From positions 731,689 through 795,688 of the forward strand of contig NW_004450480.1 of NCBI RefSeq assembly GCF_000321225.1: 64,000 nt of DNA. The letters are read 5' to 3'. This DNA is from Odobenus rosmarus divergens (lineage: Eukaryota > Chordata > Mammalia > Carnivora > Odobenidae). Below are positions 10,963-22,709 of the stretch, piece after piece; position 1 is the stretch's first letter, and each line of letters opens with the position of its first letter. Both the position numbers and the translations under genes were made by a program. The notes beneath the pieces are model-generated. The model made no database searches. It was given only the letters and a program-made list of their open reading frames with translations, and was not told the DNA's origin.

Positions 10963-11569
10963 CTGTGGGGACAAGAAAGCAAGAGTGGCATCATGGCTAG
11001 CATGGGCAAGCAGACCCTTGAACTTGATGTATAGTTTAGTTTACATGTGATGTGTTCAGGCTAAAAACGGCTTCAGTTGAGTTACTCAACAGCCTTGATC
11101 ATAAACAGACTTACTCTTTGTCATTAGCTCTTGAATTCATCAATCAATGAATTAATTTGCTCTTGGATTTAAAAGAAGAAAAGAATGAAAAGCAAAGACA
11201 ACTCAATATGTTGAAAAAATTATGTCTATAATAGTGCACACAAGATTATACTATGAAAAGCTGGTTTCCTTCCCGGAGGAAACTGCTATATTTTTCATTG
11301 AATCAATATTGAATTTTTCAAATGAAAATGCCTATATTCACTGATGTATTTAAATAAATATAATACATTCATAATTATAAAGGAGAACTATGACATTAGA
11401 GTTAAAATTGAAAGTCTCCATCTTTGAAATGTCTGTCCTCTTTATAGAACATCACTACCGTAATTAAGAACAGTTAAGATATATAGTTAAGAACAGTACA
11501 CGTCAGTATAAATTTCCAGTTATATTTACTTTTTTACCACTTATAACTGCAATACTGGGAAATATTCTT

Positions 11570-11725
11570 TGTAAAATATTTATTTATTTACTTATTTTTT
11601 ATTTTATTTCATTTTATTTTTTAAGTAGGCTCCACACCCAATGTGGGGCTTGAACTCATGACCCCAAGATCAAGAGTCGCATGCTCTACAGACAGAGCCA
11701 GCCAGGCCCCCCTGTAAAATATTTA
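11570..11725 (-). mobile_element. SINEC with 13-bp target-site duplication
   Basis: A shorter minus-oriented SINEC (11583-11712) of the older class lacking the purine-rich middle. Flanks tgtaaaatattta at 11570-11582 and 11713-11725 are identical. Confidence 0.88.
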
Positions 11726-11844
11726 AACAATGCACAGAATACAAAGAGCCCCCTTAATTAACTCATGCTCCAAATCATTTTATCTGCAGAAATCACCACT
11801 CTGTCAGTTTGAGGAGAATCAGCTCAAACTGTTTTTACAGTTTG

Positions 11845-12150
11845 AGATATATATGTGTACATATATATATGTGTTCATATTTTCAGATATATATGTGTAC
11901 ATATTTTCAAAAAACTTCATATTAAATGGTTTGCTTTGCAATGTTATTGGACATATTGTTTTGCAAATGAAGTATTAATATTTGTGTGTGTGTTTGTGTG
12001 TATATAATCATCCAGAAATTTTATATATGACTCTGTGTTTATGGGGTGTGTGTACTGTGATGCTATATGTATATACAAACACACATACATGACATATATA
12101 CATATATATGTGTGTACATATATATACATATATATATATATATTTTTTTT
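11845..12150 (+). repeat. Alternating AT/TG-rich tract
   Basis: Repeated 'atatatatgtg', 'gtgtgtgtgtttgtgtg' and '(at)n' segments form an irregular alternating purine-pyrimidine region of about 300 bp. Confidence 0.8.
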
Positions 12151-12460
12151 TCCCCCCAACTCAAGTGTAACTAAGCTATTTCTTGGTGATCTTTCCAATG
12201 CCAACACATATAGACCAACTGCATTCTTTTTAAAGGTTCTAAAGTAACAAGTAATTGTGTGGACATGTAATAGTTTAATGAGTCTCCTGCTGAGAGACAC
12301 TTAGATGGCCTCCAGTCTTTTGCTATTCTAAGCAACATCATGGTGAACAATGCATACCCAACTTTGCCCATGGATGAGGAACTTCTGGGTCACTTTGAAA
12401 AAGGATGGGCAGCATTTTCTCTCTCAGCTGCTGTATCAAACTATAAGAGCTGGAAACTCA
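12150..12460 (-). mobile_element. Old L1-like 3'-end sequence
   Basis: Phrases 'gagacacttagatggcctcc' and 'tgctattctaagcaacatc' fit a diverged minus-oriented L1 3' UTR following an AT/TG-rich tract. Confidence 0.45.
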
Positions 12461-12489
12461 GATATATTTAAACCCAATTTAAAGAGAAA

Positions 12490-13080
12490 ATCACTCCATT
12501 ATGAAGCACCAGCTATAGACTTCTAACTGTTCCAGGTGTTTTATAGATATCGTCTCTGAGCTGCACGGTCACCATGTGGGACTGCTGATACTATCTCCAA
12601 TTTAACAGATGGGGAAATTGAGGCTCAGAGTGGGATAAGCAATGTTCTCTGTGTGAAAAATACTAATTACTGCATTTACATTTTTTATTAAACTCTGCCT
12701 TAAAGGTCTGAAAACTAGCTCAGTTGGTTAGATCACGGTATTATGGAGATGTGGTCCATTGAAACCACTGAGGAAATGTGAAGAGGTGAGTGGGCAAGCT
12801 TTACCTTGTCCCATGGCTCCTTATTATGTCCTTAACTCCGCAAAGCCGAGGTGAAATACACACTTTTGGTGACGAAGAGAAAGGGAACGAATATTGATTT
12901 GTTCCAGGTACTAAGCTGGACAATGTACGTACATTATTTCATTAAAACTCCACAAAAAATCTCTATGACAACATCCCCATTTTACAGACAATGAAACCGA
13001 GGTACAGAGTTTAAAGTAATTTATCCAGAGTTATCTGAGCAAGAAAAAAGCCAAGTCAAGATTTAAATTAAGTTCTAACT
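12490..13080 (-). mobile_element. Two MIR remnants
   Basis: Minus-oriented MIR cores: 'gatggggaaattgaggctc' near 12608, and 'ccattttacagacaatgaaa' near 12977 followed by 'gaggtacagag'. Confidence 0.55.
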
Positions 13081-13379
13081 GAACAACAACAACAAAGTCA
13101 TCTTTTTTTCTACTGTTCTATTCTATGGGAAGAAAGAAAGAAATGCGTCAGTTCAAATCACTTTACTTCTCTTGTAAAACCCACACAAACAGACCCCAAA
13201 TACATGTATTATGGTAAGACAAAATAATACTCAGAAGACCAACTGACACAACATGAGTCCATTAAGGAATATGTCAAAACTCATAAAATATTTCAAGTTA
13301 CTCCATTGTTGCATAATCCAAATGAATTTATTTCCTGATTTTCAAAAAGCGTCTTTTTTCCTTCCCACCGTACTTTGCT

Positions 13380-13940
13380 CGGACCCGTCGAATATCCTTT
13401 TGTCAACACCCCATTCTACCCCGGGGAATTAAGTAGCAAATGTTTTTCTGGTGTGTCTGCCCACCTCAGGACAAACACAGGCAGTGGCGGCCATGTTTGT
13501 ACAACTTGGTCCTACCACTTCCGCTTCAGGCTTCAGCTGATTGGACCAGGGAACAGACACCTGATTCAAGCTGAGCCAATCATATCCTCAGTCCAGGGAA
13601 TCTGGAATTGAGGCTGAGAAGATGAGAAAGCAGTTGGGTAAGGACAGCTCTTCTCCGCTGTGTGTGGACAAAAAGGAAAGCCAACTGCAGAGAGAATGGA
13701 GGACACAAGTAGCTGGAAAGAGGCAAGAGAAATCATGCAACCTGCAAGGGAAAGCTCGAGAGAGTTGCTGTCCAGGTTCCTAATGTCATTCTAGTCACTT
13801 GTAGTCACTTCCACTGGTTTGGGTGAATTCTTGCTCTTTCGTTCCATGAAACACCCTTGTGTTCCTTTAATAAATCCACTTTTTTTTCTTTCTGAAACTA
13901 CCTTGAGTTGGATTCTGCTTCTTGCAACTAAAAGTGTCTT
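13380..13940 (+). repeat. Ancient interspersed repeat-like sequence, family not named
   Basis: The 3' end ('tcctttaataaatccac' then 'ttgagttggattctgcttct', 'tgcaactaaaagtgt') resembles the tail of a retroelement I have seen in other mammalian introns but cannot name. It carries an AATAAA on the plus strand. No coding potential. Confidence 0.35.
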
Positions 13941-13944
13941 CCTA

Positions 13945-14137
13945 AGATACCATAGGTATCTTTTGGGGGGGGGCAGAGAGAGAGGGAGAGAGCGAATCTC
14001 AAGCAGACTCCCCACTGAGTGCGGAGCCCCTCGCAGAGCTCAATCCCAGGACCCTGAGATCATGACCTGAGCTGAAATCAAACATCAGATTCTTGATCAA
14101 CTGAGCCAGCCCGGCGTCCCAGATACCACAGGTATCT
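13945..14137 (-). mobile_element. SINEC flanked by a palindromic target site
   Basis: A minus-oriented SINEC (13962-14120). The 17-bp duplications agataccataggtatct (13945-13961) and agataccacaggtatct (14121-14137) differ at one base. Each is itself a near-palindrome (agatacc / ggtatct). Confidence 0.88.
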
Positions 14138-14839
14138 ACACCTAAATCAGAACGAAAGGTTTCCAAAGGACGGACTCCCCAGATGATGTCATTAATATGG
14201 TAAAGTCATCTAGTCATAATCATGGATGCACCATCCACAAATATAACAGCCAGGAGAAAGGCTGACATTTGGTGGGGAGAACTGAACACACGTCTCAGTA
14301 TGTGAAGTGATAAGAGACCATACAGAACAAGCTAGAGAAGGGCAGTGCAGGTGAACTGGAGGGGGAAAAAATGCTACAGTTTTAAGCCCACATTGGCACA
14401 TCGTGCTCTGTATTCACCAAACCCTTTCCTCTGTGGGAGGATGGTTTCTCTGGGAGGCCAGAGTACTGATTTGACTACCACTAGCGATAGAAAGGCCTGC
14501 CCTTGTCACTTACTTAAATCAGAGGTTGAAAGGTGGTTGATGTATTTTGTTATGAATAAATTTTTGTTTTGATGATCTCAGAAATCAGAAGATGCCACTT
14601 AAGAAAAATTGAGATGGTAGGATTTGGAAACACTGGGTTGGATTTCCCCCATGGCAACATTGGGCTAGGGTGGGGACCAGCAGCTCCCTCTTTAGATGAG
14701 ATTTGTGGTCCTTGTCTCACCCAAATTTATTATCTGCCAGGTTCCTAGGAGTTGCATCATGAGACTAAGCAAACCCCTATTTAAGTTCACACAGGACAGG
14801 GAAGAGACAAAACCCCACGTCAAAGGAGGGCCTCCTCTG

Positions 14840-15110
14840 CACCAGGCCAAGTGCTTGACACTTGACCTTCATTAACATCTAGGATTTCAGCCTCTAAGCA
14901 AGCCTCTGAAAGGGGCATCCTCATTTTGTTTGGTTTCATTTTGGGAGGCCTTCCTCAATTTAAGCACCAGGAAACCAAGGCCTGGGAAATGATGTCACTT
15001 GCATGAGTTCTAAAGCCAGACTTGGGCTCAAAATCATATTTTATCTCTTACTAGCTGGGTTACCTTGGAGAAGGTACTTAACCTTTCTGAGCCTCATAAG
15101 CAATGTCCTG
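14840..15110. mobile_element. MIR remnants in opposing orientation
   Basis: A minus-oriented part ('caccaggaaaccaaggcctg') is followed by a plus-oriented part ('cttactagctgggttacctt', 'acctttctgagcctcat'). Confidence 0.5.
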
Positions 15111-15425
15111 GTAAGCTTTCAATCTGACACCCCTGAGAATGAAATAAACCACTTCCACAAAGCACAGTTATTATACCCTTTATTTGCTTGAAGCTTAACA
15201 AACAGCTAATGAACCTTCCTATCCTCCATTTATTCTCCTATTAAAAAAAAAAAACAACTTTCTAATGGGATGAAGATTACTAACCCATTTTGAAGAAGAT
15301 AAATGACAGGTGAGTTAACAAGCACAGAGCAGAAAAATTCTCCAGAGCTGATGGGGCAGACATAAAAAGAGAGAATGGACCATGAGCTCCTGCAAGGCTT
15401 CTGTAAGCCTGGCACCTGGTTTGGC

Positions 15426-15653
15426 ATTTTACTTTTATTTTTTAAAGATTTTATTTATTTACTTGAGAGAGAAAGAGCATGCACACACAATGGGGGGGTC
15501 AGAGGGAGAGTCAGAGTCCCCACTGATCAGGGAGCCCGATGTGGGACTTGATCCCAGGACCCTGGGATCATGACCTGAGCCGAAGGCAGACGCTTAACCG
15601 ACTGAGCCACCCAGGGCCCCCCCCGCCCGCCGCACCCTGTTCAGTATTTTACT
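15426..15653 (-). mobile_element. SINEC, minus orientation
   Basis: A full-length minus-oriented SINEC (about 15434-15633) followed by a C-rich junction. A short repeat, attttact, flanks it at 15426-15433 and 15646-15653 but is too short to be certain as a target-site duplication. Confidence 0.85.
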
Positions 15654-15654
15654 G

Positions 15655-15880
15655 ACAACACTGATATTACCACTAACCAGTTCTTTCTGTGTTCCAAGCA
15701 TTGCACTCAGCACTTTTCATGTATTCGCATATCCAACCCTCATGATACCCACGTGAGGTAGGCAGTCTCCTCTCCCCGTATTACAGGTGAACAAGGTTAC
15801 AGAGATTGTACATAACAAGATTCATAAATGGCAGAACTGGACTCAAACCCAAAGCCCAAGTCCTTAACCATTTAGCTGTA
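15655..15880 (-). mobile_element. MIR remnant
   Basis: Minus-oriented MIR: 'ctcatgatacccacgtgagg', 'attacaggtgaacaaggtta', 'aatggcagaactggactc'. Confidence 0.6.
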
Positions 15881-16281
15881 CACCTGCTATTCCATATGCT
15901 CTATGGTGACAAATTGTGGGAGAGCTTTCCCCTGCAACCATTTTCAACAGACTGGATGAGTGGGGAGCAAGAGGGAAAACAAAACGTTCGAAAGCAGGCA
16001 TGAAAAATCATGTTAGCTGACATGGGGTAGTTAGAATTTAGAACTTGCAAATATAAAGAGTCTTAGAAGGCATTTAACAACCACTGCTTACTTGGGATAT
16101 GGGGCAATGAAGGAACGGACGTGTCCAAAGCCACAGCTAGTTAATGTGAGGCCTGGGATTAAAACTCAGGGTTCTGACTTCCAGGCTGGAGCGTAAGTGC
16201 TGTGCACAAGGTTACTTGGCTAGGAGATACCATCTTATTCAAATGCTGTTGTTTGCAACAGGCTGAATTTTTCTTTTTACT

Positions 16282-16311
16282 AAAAACAAAAACAAAAACA
16301 AAAACAAAAAC
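16282..16311 (+). repeat. (AAAAAC)n repeat
   Basis: Hexamer AAAAAC repeated about five times. Confidence 0.9.
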
Positions 16312-16489
16312 TGTAACAACAAAAGGAAAAAAAAAAGCAGGCATTTTAAATTTAATTTAAAACATGACTCCCACCAATGCTTTCTCTTCTAATTTCAACA
16401 ACAGGAGTTATATTTGAAGGGAACTGTTCATGGATCACAATGATTATATCTGTAAATACAGAATCACCTTAAAATATAATAGAAACAAC

Positions 16490-16705
16490 AAATTTTGTTG
16501 AGCATGTTCAATGTATTGAATATGTAGCAACTCATTTAAAGCCATGAAGTAAACAGCTCTATCATCTTCACTTTACATTAAGGAAACCGAAGCACAGAGA
16601 GGCCAAGCAACTTGCCCAAGGTCACAAAGCTAGTAAGAGGTAGAGCTGGGATTCCAACTTATGCAGACTAGCTCCTGAGTCCGTGTTCTTCACTACCTCA
16701 TTACA
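16490..16705 (-). mobile_element. MIR, well preserved
   Basis: Minus-oriented MIR core: 'aagcacagagaggccaagca', 'ttgcccaaggtcacaaagct', 'gtagagctgggattccaact', in order. Confidence 0.75.
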
Positions 16706-17699
16706 AAGTGTCTTCTCTCTCTCTCTCTCCCCTCTCTCTTTTGATTAACAAATTGCCTTAAGATTTAAGAGTCTGTATTTTCCTATGAGCTCTTCAGGCC
16801 CCTAATGCCAGACAGAAACTAATTTGCCAAGTTAGGCCATGACACTTCATTTAAGAAGTCTCAAAGGAAGTACACATTTCTTTTCATAAGCAAACCCAGG
16901 ATAGTGGGCCATACTCTTTCTCCAGTCTGTGTGTGGAATGATGCTCCACAGAATCACTCGAACCCCACAGAGACTGTCCAGACAGTCTCAGGTGTGACCC
17001 TTCCCAGGGGCAGCAATGCCTCACGCGGAACAGAAAACATATTTAAAAAAATCATGTCTTTGGAAAGTTTCACTTATCCCCCACCCAGACTTGAATCCCT
17101 TCCTGCCTCCTCCTACATTCAACCCCAGGGACACAGAGGTTAAAATCATGCAGGTTGGATTAAAACTCCCACCTCAGTCTGTGTTTGCCCTGCGTTTGCT
17201 CCCCAGCTGGTAGCGTGGGTCCTCAGACGCTAAGCACTGGGTGCTGATGGAAGGACCTTGTCCATCTGGTCACTGGTCAAATGAGGAAGAGCAGAGGGAA
17301 GTGAGAAGCAGCCACGGGTCAGACCTCTGGCTTCATGGAGTGTCCTGATATGTAACCCATAGTGGGGTTCAAGTCTGTGTGAAAACACCCCACCCCAGAC
17401 ACCCAATCCCACTACCCGATTTAGAAGAGGAGAGACAAGGCGGACCTGGTAAGAAACGCAAAGGCAAGTCCAGATAGGGCAGTTTAGGACCATTCATAAT
17501 GACCAGAGTCAGCTTAAAAAGCAACAGGAAAAAACAGCTACAGAAAAAGACCAGAACCTCAGCCTTCTTTGGTTTTGCTTTAGTAGTTCTTTGGAACAAG
17601 GAAATATGAAAGCTTGGTAAAGGAAGCGGCAAGCTGCTTTTTTCTCTTTTCTTGTTCCCTTTTGACCTTTTCTGAAAGCCTAGCTTGAGAGAGTCTGCC

Positions 17700-18430
17700 T
17701 CATAAAAATGACTCCTCAGGATTTTTTGTGGGGTGACCCATCCAGAGTCTAATTCCCCATCGTCCCTTGCCTGGATGTGTGCAAAACCATCTCTCTAACC
17801 AGGCTTCATGCTTTTGAGTCCCGTGAGGATCCAATCTCCACATGGCCATGTGAGCAACATCTCTAAAACAAAGATGAAATCCCTTCACTTTCCTGCTTAA
17901 AATTGCCAGGTGGCTTCTCATACAAACCTTGGGAAAATCTAACTCCTTCCCTTGCCAACGGTGTCCACATAACCCTCTCTAATTTTAATTCCAACCCATC
18001 TGCCTTTCTTTAGCACACCAGCCACACGGGCCCTCCTTTTCTTCCTCAAAATAAAAGCCTGTTCCTCCCTTGAAATTTTGCATATGTCATTCGGTCTGGA
18101 ATGCCGTTTCCCCAGGTCAGTGCATGATTGGGTGCTTTTACATCTTTCAGATCTTAAATCAAATGTCACTGTTTCCAAGAGGCCTGTCCTCAAAATACAG
18201 TGGAGACTGGATACTCTCCCTCTTAACAAGCTGCTTTATTTTCTTCATAGCTAGTATTTCTTTTTTTGTTTGTTTTGTTTTTGTTTATATCTGTCTCTAT
18301 CTTTTACCAGCAGAATGTAAATTTCATGACAGAGACCCTGATTGATTTGTTCACCACTGTATCCCCAGGGCCTTAGAACAGTGCCTGGCACCGGGTGAGA
18401 ATGTAGTAAGTAAATATCTGCTGAGTGAAG
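17700..18430 (+). mobile_element. L2 LINE 3' end
   Basis: A longer plus-oriented L2 3' region: 'cctgcttaaaattgccaggt', 'ctggaatgccgtttcccca', 'tgtatccccagggcctta' and 'acagtgcctggcac' in the expected order. Confidence 0.75.
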
Positions 18431-19411
18431 GAAAGTCTTAACTGCTCAGAATCTAGACACAGTCAACAATTTGTGAAATAAATTCACAAATGATTTCCAT
18501 TGACACAGCATAAGGTAAAGTGAGGATGTTCCAAAACACCTCCTAAGCCTTGGCCCAGACGGACTCATACGTAACAAACAAGCTTTCCACTCTGAGAACA
18601 AGGCATGCTATTAGACTCCTCATCAGATGAGAGATTCTGGAGGAACTGGAGAGAGGTAGAAGGGCGTATCTAGGACATTCTTACTTTGGGATCTATTGAG
18701 TGGACAGAGTTTTATATTTCGCTCAAATGATGTCAACCCCAGCCAAACAGGGCTCCTTTATATCATCTCTGGGTGTTGACTGAATATGAGCTATTGACAC
18801 TCCCGTTCAGAGAATGGCCTAGACTGACACAGATGTCTCCACACCGAGTCAGCTGTGATTTTCCCTCGAGTTGCTTCAAGATGGTGCCTACCCTCCCAAT
18901 GTACGATCATTAGGAACCTCTTTTTCCCGTATCAATGAATGATTCTCCTAGCTTCTGTAACTACTGGATGTCATGTAGCGCATGGGCAGTATCTTCTTTC
19001 ATGCTACTTACATCCCTACAGGTAAGAGGTGTTGCTATTTAGATTTTGTAGATGACAAAACTGAAGTGCCGAGAGGTTAAGTCACTTGTCTTGGGTCGTG
19101 TTGCTATGACCTGGGGTGGACTCTCAGGTTCCATTAGCTGCACAAAAGTAGGCCTCTTGCGTGCCTCTCGTAGGTTCACTGGGAGAGGAGGATAAAAAAG
19201 AGACAATGAGAGACAGAGGCTGGTGGCATAAAAGAAGCACAGGAAGAAAGAAAATGTGCTGGGGTGGGGAGAATGAGAAAGAAGGGGAGAATTCAGGTTC
19301 CCAAAGACTAAACTGAGTAACTTGAGTAATCTGACTTAGGAAAAAAATGTTAACAATAACTAATAGCCAGTGACCATGTGCCTGGCACTATTCCAAGCCC
19401 TTTCTTTTATT

Positions 19412-19637
19412 TACGTGGGCTGTTTATTTTTTTAAAAGATTTTATTTACTTCTTTGAGAGAGTGAGCAGGAGAGAGCAGAGCAGGGGGGAGGGGTAGAGG
19501 GAGAGGGAGAAACAGATTCCCTGCGGAGCAGGGAGCCTGATGCAGGACTTGATCCCAGGACCCCGGGATCATGACCTGAGCCGAAGGCAGACATTTAACC
19601 GACTGAGCCACCCAGATGCCCCTACGTGGACTGTTTA
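19412..19637 (-). mobile_element. SINEC with 15-bp target-site duplication
   Basis: A minus-oriented SINEC (19427-19622). Flanks tacgtgggctgttta (19412-19426) and tacgtggactgttta (19623-19637) differ at one base. It splits a minus-oriented MIR together with the next SINE. Confidence 0.88.
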
Positions 19638-19640
19638 AAT

Positions 19641-19780
19641 TCCTTTTCTTTTCTTTTTTTTCTTTTCTTTCCTTTTCTCTTTTATTCTTTTAGTGATCTC
19701 TACACCCAACGTGGGGCTCGAACTCAGCACCCAGAGATCAAGGGTCGAGTGCTCCACCGACTGAGCCAGCCAGGTGCCCC
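19641..19780 (-). mobile_element. Second, older-class SINEC adjacent to the first
   Basis: A minus-oriented SINEC with a T/C-rich tail side, then 'acacccaacgtggggctcg' and 'gagccagccaggtgcccc'. It has the short form without the purine-rich middle. MIR sequence resumes directly after it at about 19781. Confidence 0.85.
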
Positions 19781-20439
19781 TAGCTTCATTTTCATAACAA
19801 GCCTGTGAGGTAGATTCCCATAGTAACTCCATTCTATGGACGAGGAAGTCGAGGCTCAGAGAGGTAAATGGCTGACTCCACCCTGCAAGGTCACAGAGCG
19901 AGGAGGAGACACAGAAGGTAGAAACACAGACACTGCGACTTCAGAGTGTGTGCCTTTCCCTGCTATATTGTATTACTTCTGTTCTAAAGTATTTCCCATC
20001 TGGTAGGTCTGAGAGATGCAAACACCCAGCTTCGGCATTTCCCATATCAGCCTGACCACCAGGTAAGACACTGTCCTGGAAAAGCCTCATCTAGATTCAC
20101 CAAACCAGAGTTTCTGGGTTCAGGTCATTGTGCGGCAGCAAGGCCAGGGGAACATGCCCATTCCTTGGCTACCTCCCGGCCCTGCACTGCAGAAACATGG
20201 GCAGCTGCTAAAAACAGTGTCTAGGTGTTTGCTCTTGATTTTCACTGGGCATCAGGATGGAATTAATCCCCACCTCTTGGGCTGCGGGCTCTGTCACGCT
20301 TATGTGGACACTCTGGGTACAGGATGACATTTATCAGGTGTGTGACCTCCCGGGTCTGACTCTACAATAGTCTGGGCTTAAGATGCAATCTAGAACACAA
20401 TGCAGTGAACTCAGCGTGGGAAAGCTCTGAAACATGTTT

Positions 20440-20530
20440 TCACTCATTTGCTCAACCAGAATTCACTGAGCACTTTCCAAGCGCAAGCACTGTTCTGGGT
20501 AGTAATATACATCAGCAAGGCTTGTTCTTG
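20440..20530 (-). mobile_element. L2 LINE fragment
   Basis: A short minus-oriented L2 remnant: 'ttcactgagcactttccaag' followed by 'actgttctgggtag'. Confidence 0.5.
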
Positions 20531-20532
20531 AG

Positions 20533-20743
20533 CAGGGTATCTCAGCTTTGGGGCTAGTATTTGCGGCTAGATACTTCTTCCCTTGTGGGGCTGTCCTGTG
20601 CACTGTAGGATGTTTAGCAGCCTCCCTGGCCTCTACCCACTAGATGCCAGTAACACCTCCCCCCTCCTTGTGACAACCACAAAATGTCTTCAGACATCAT
20701 CCATTGTCTCTTGGACAAAATCGTCCCTGGTTGGGAACAACTG
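20533..20743 (-). mobile_element. MER20 DNA-transposon fossil
   Basis: A nonautonomous hAT-family element. The stretch 'gtaggatgtttagcagcctc', 'actagatgccagtaacac' and 'atgtcttcagacatc' is the MER20 body, with degenerate terminal repeats (cagggtatctcagc / gttgggaacaactg). Confidence 0.85.
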
Positions 20744-21307
20744 CTCTAGAGGTAAGAAGAAAAGAAATGACTAAAAATTAAACAAATATTTTCAGACAAT
20801 AATAAAGGCTATGAAATAGCTCAACTGGAATGGACTTAAGTTCTGAGCCTCTGCAAAACTGATGTCTTGCCCTGGAGGCCCGAGAAATTAGGAAACTGAT
20901 AGAGAGAACGTATATTGGACCATTGCTCTTGAGAAGGGGCTCCCAGTACAGGCTGGAGGGATAACGGTGTTTTCTGGACATTAGCATTCAAGTGCAAGCT
21001 CCTTTCTGGCAGAGGCTGGAGAAAAGCAAACAAGAAAGCCTGGCCAGTGGACGCCGCTTCTGGAGCTCCAGCATCGACCTGGCAGGGAATTTCGGTCAGC
21101 TTTGGCAGACACCCCCTAGGGAGGACATTCTCATAAAAGACAATCGCTTATCAGATTATAGCCTGATCTCTTAAGGCTGGTGAAAAGAAAGGCCAGGTTT
21201 CAAAGGAAGAAAGAAAGGAAGAAAAGAAGCAAAACTATTTTTGAAGTCTGGAGCTGAAGGCCATAGGGCAACACCAGCCTCGTGTCCTCGAGGTATGCCA
21301 GGATTTA

Positions 21308-21557
21308 GAATCAGGAGGCCTGGGGGGCGCCTGGGTGTCTCAGTCGGTTAAGCGTCTGACTCTTGGTTTTGGCTCAGATCGTAATCTCAGAGTCGTGAGA
21401 TCGAGTTCCGCGTCGGGCTCCACGCTCAGCACAGAGTCTGTTTGAAGATACTCCTTCTCCTTCTTCCTCTGACCCTCTCCCTGCTCACACTCACTTTCTC
21501 TCTCTAAAATAAATAAATAAAATCTTAAAGAAAAAAAAAAGAATCAGGAGGCTTGGG
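21308..21557 (+). mobile_element. SINEC, plus, with 17-bp target-site duplication
   Basis: A plus-oriented SINEC (about 21325-21540) ending in a poly-A tail. Flanks gaatcaggaggcctggg (21308-21324) and gaatcaggaggcttggg (21541-21557) differ at one base. It lies at the edge of a plus-oriented MIR (about 21550-21660). Confidence 0.9.
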
Positions 21558-22257
21558 TTGTGTCCCAGCTCTACCATTTAACTAAGAGCATGGCATTGAT
21601 AGCGTGGTATCTCTCTAAATCTGTTTCTGCCCCTGTGAAATGAGACTGCTAAGAATCAATCTTATTTAGCTTTGTCTCTTGTATTAATATGGATTGAACC
21701 TAAAATCTACCTCAAAAGTACAGATGATAATCACACCACCAGTAATACACTCTACTTATTGGTTATAGATTAGGTGTTAGAGTCTGTGTTAAAGTGCCTG
21801 GCACGCATCATCAGCTCTACTCTTAACCTCGTGCACTGAGCACTATGATTGCTGGAAATGATCTGTAAGCTGTTGAGTGCTATTATGTTAACTGTCAGTG
21901 GTTCTTTTAAGTTGGTTAAATGATTATTTTTCTCAAGAAAAAAGTTCTCCTGGTTTATTAAGAGGACAAGTTGTCAAATTTGAGTTGAAAATCAATCTAC
22001 CAGGTAAACCCTGGAAAGAGTGGTCAACCCAATAGATGGGGATTAATGCCATTCTGATTTCTCAGTGATAATCAACAGACTAACTCAAAACTGCCATTGT
22101 TAACTGCCCTGGTAACCCAAGCTGGGGAAACGCTTATAAACCCCTTCTCCTTATCTGATTGCGTCCAGGTTGTGTCTTGGGCTGGCTACTTTTGTTTTCA
22201 CCAACATCAATTGAATGTGCTGACTGCTATGTTTGTCATGTGCTTTGACATACATCT

Positions 22258-22492
22258 TATCCACTGAATTCTTTTTTTTTTAAAGATTTTATTTATTTAT
22301 TTGACAGAGGGAGAGAGCGAGCGAGCGCACAAGCAGGGGGAGTGGCAGGCAGAGGGAGAGGAAGAAGCAGGCCCCCCTGCTGAGTAGGGGGCCTGATGTG
22401 GGGGCTCGATCCCAGGACCCTGGGATCATGACCGGAGCCGAAGGCAGACGCTTAACTGACTGAGCCACCCAGGCGCCCCATCAGCTGAATTC
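22258..22492 (-). mobile_element. SINEC, first of a pair at one target site
   Basis: A minus-oriented SINEC (22272-22478), flanked by tatccactgaattc (22258-22271) and catcagctgaattc (22479-22492). See the next element for the third copy of this target sequence. Confidence 0.88.
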
Positions 22493-22709
22493 TTTTTTTT
22501 TTTTTTAAAGATTTTATTTATTTATTTGACAGAGAGAGACACAGCGAGAGAGGGAACACAAGCAGGGAGAGTGGAAGAAGGAGAAGCAGGCTTCCCGCTG
22601 AGCAGGGAGCCCGATGCGGGGCTCCATCTCAGGAACCTAGGGTCATGACCTGAGCCAAAGGCAGACGCTTAACGACTGAGCCACCCAGGCGCCCCCATCT
22701 GCTGAATTC
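22493..22709 (-). mobile_element. SINEC, second of a pair at one target site
   Basis: A minus-oriented SINEC (22493-22695) immediately after the first, followed by catctgctgaattc (22696-22709), a third copy of the same 14-bp site. The two elements differ in their middle regions, so this is two insertions rather than a plain tandem duplication. Confidence 0.88.

Larger units (their letters stand above)
19350..19960 (-). mobile_element. MIR split by two SINECs
   Basis: MIR left part (19350-19426, 'gtgcctggcactattccaag') and right part (about 19781-19930, 'gaagtcgaggctcagagagg') flank the two minus-oriented SINECs listed separately. Confidence 0.65.

Noticed and set aside
21325..21400. tRNA-like sequences at the heads of SINEs
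   Set aside because: The tRNA-derived SINE heads, here and in the other copies, are followed by SINE bodies and tails, so they are retroposons and not functional tRNA genes.
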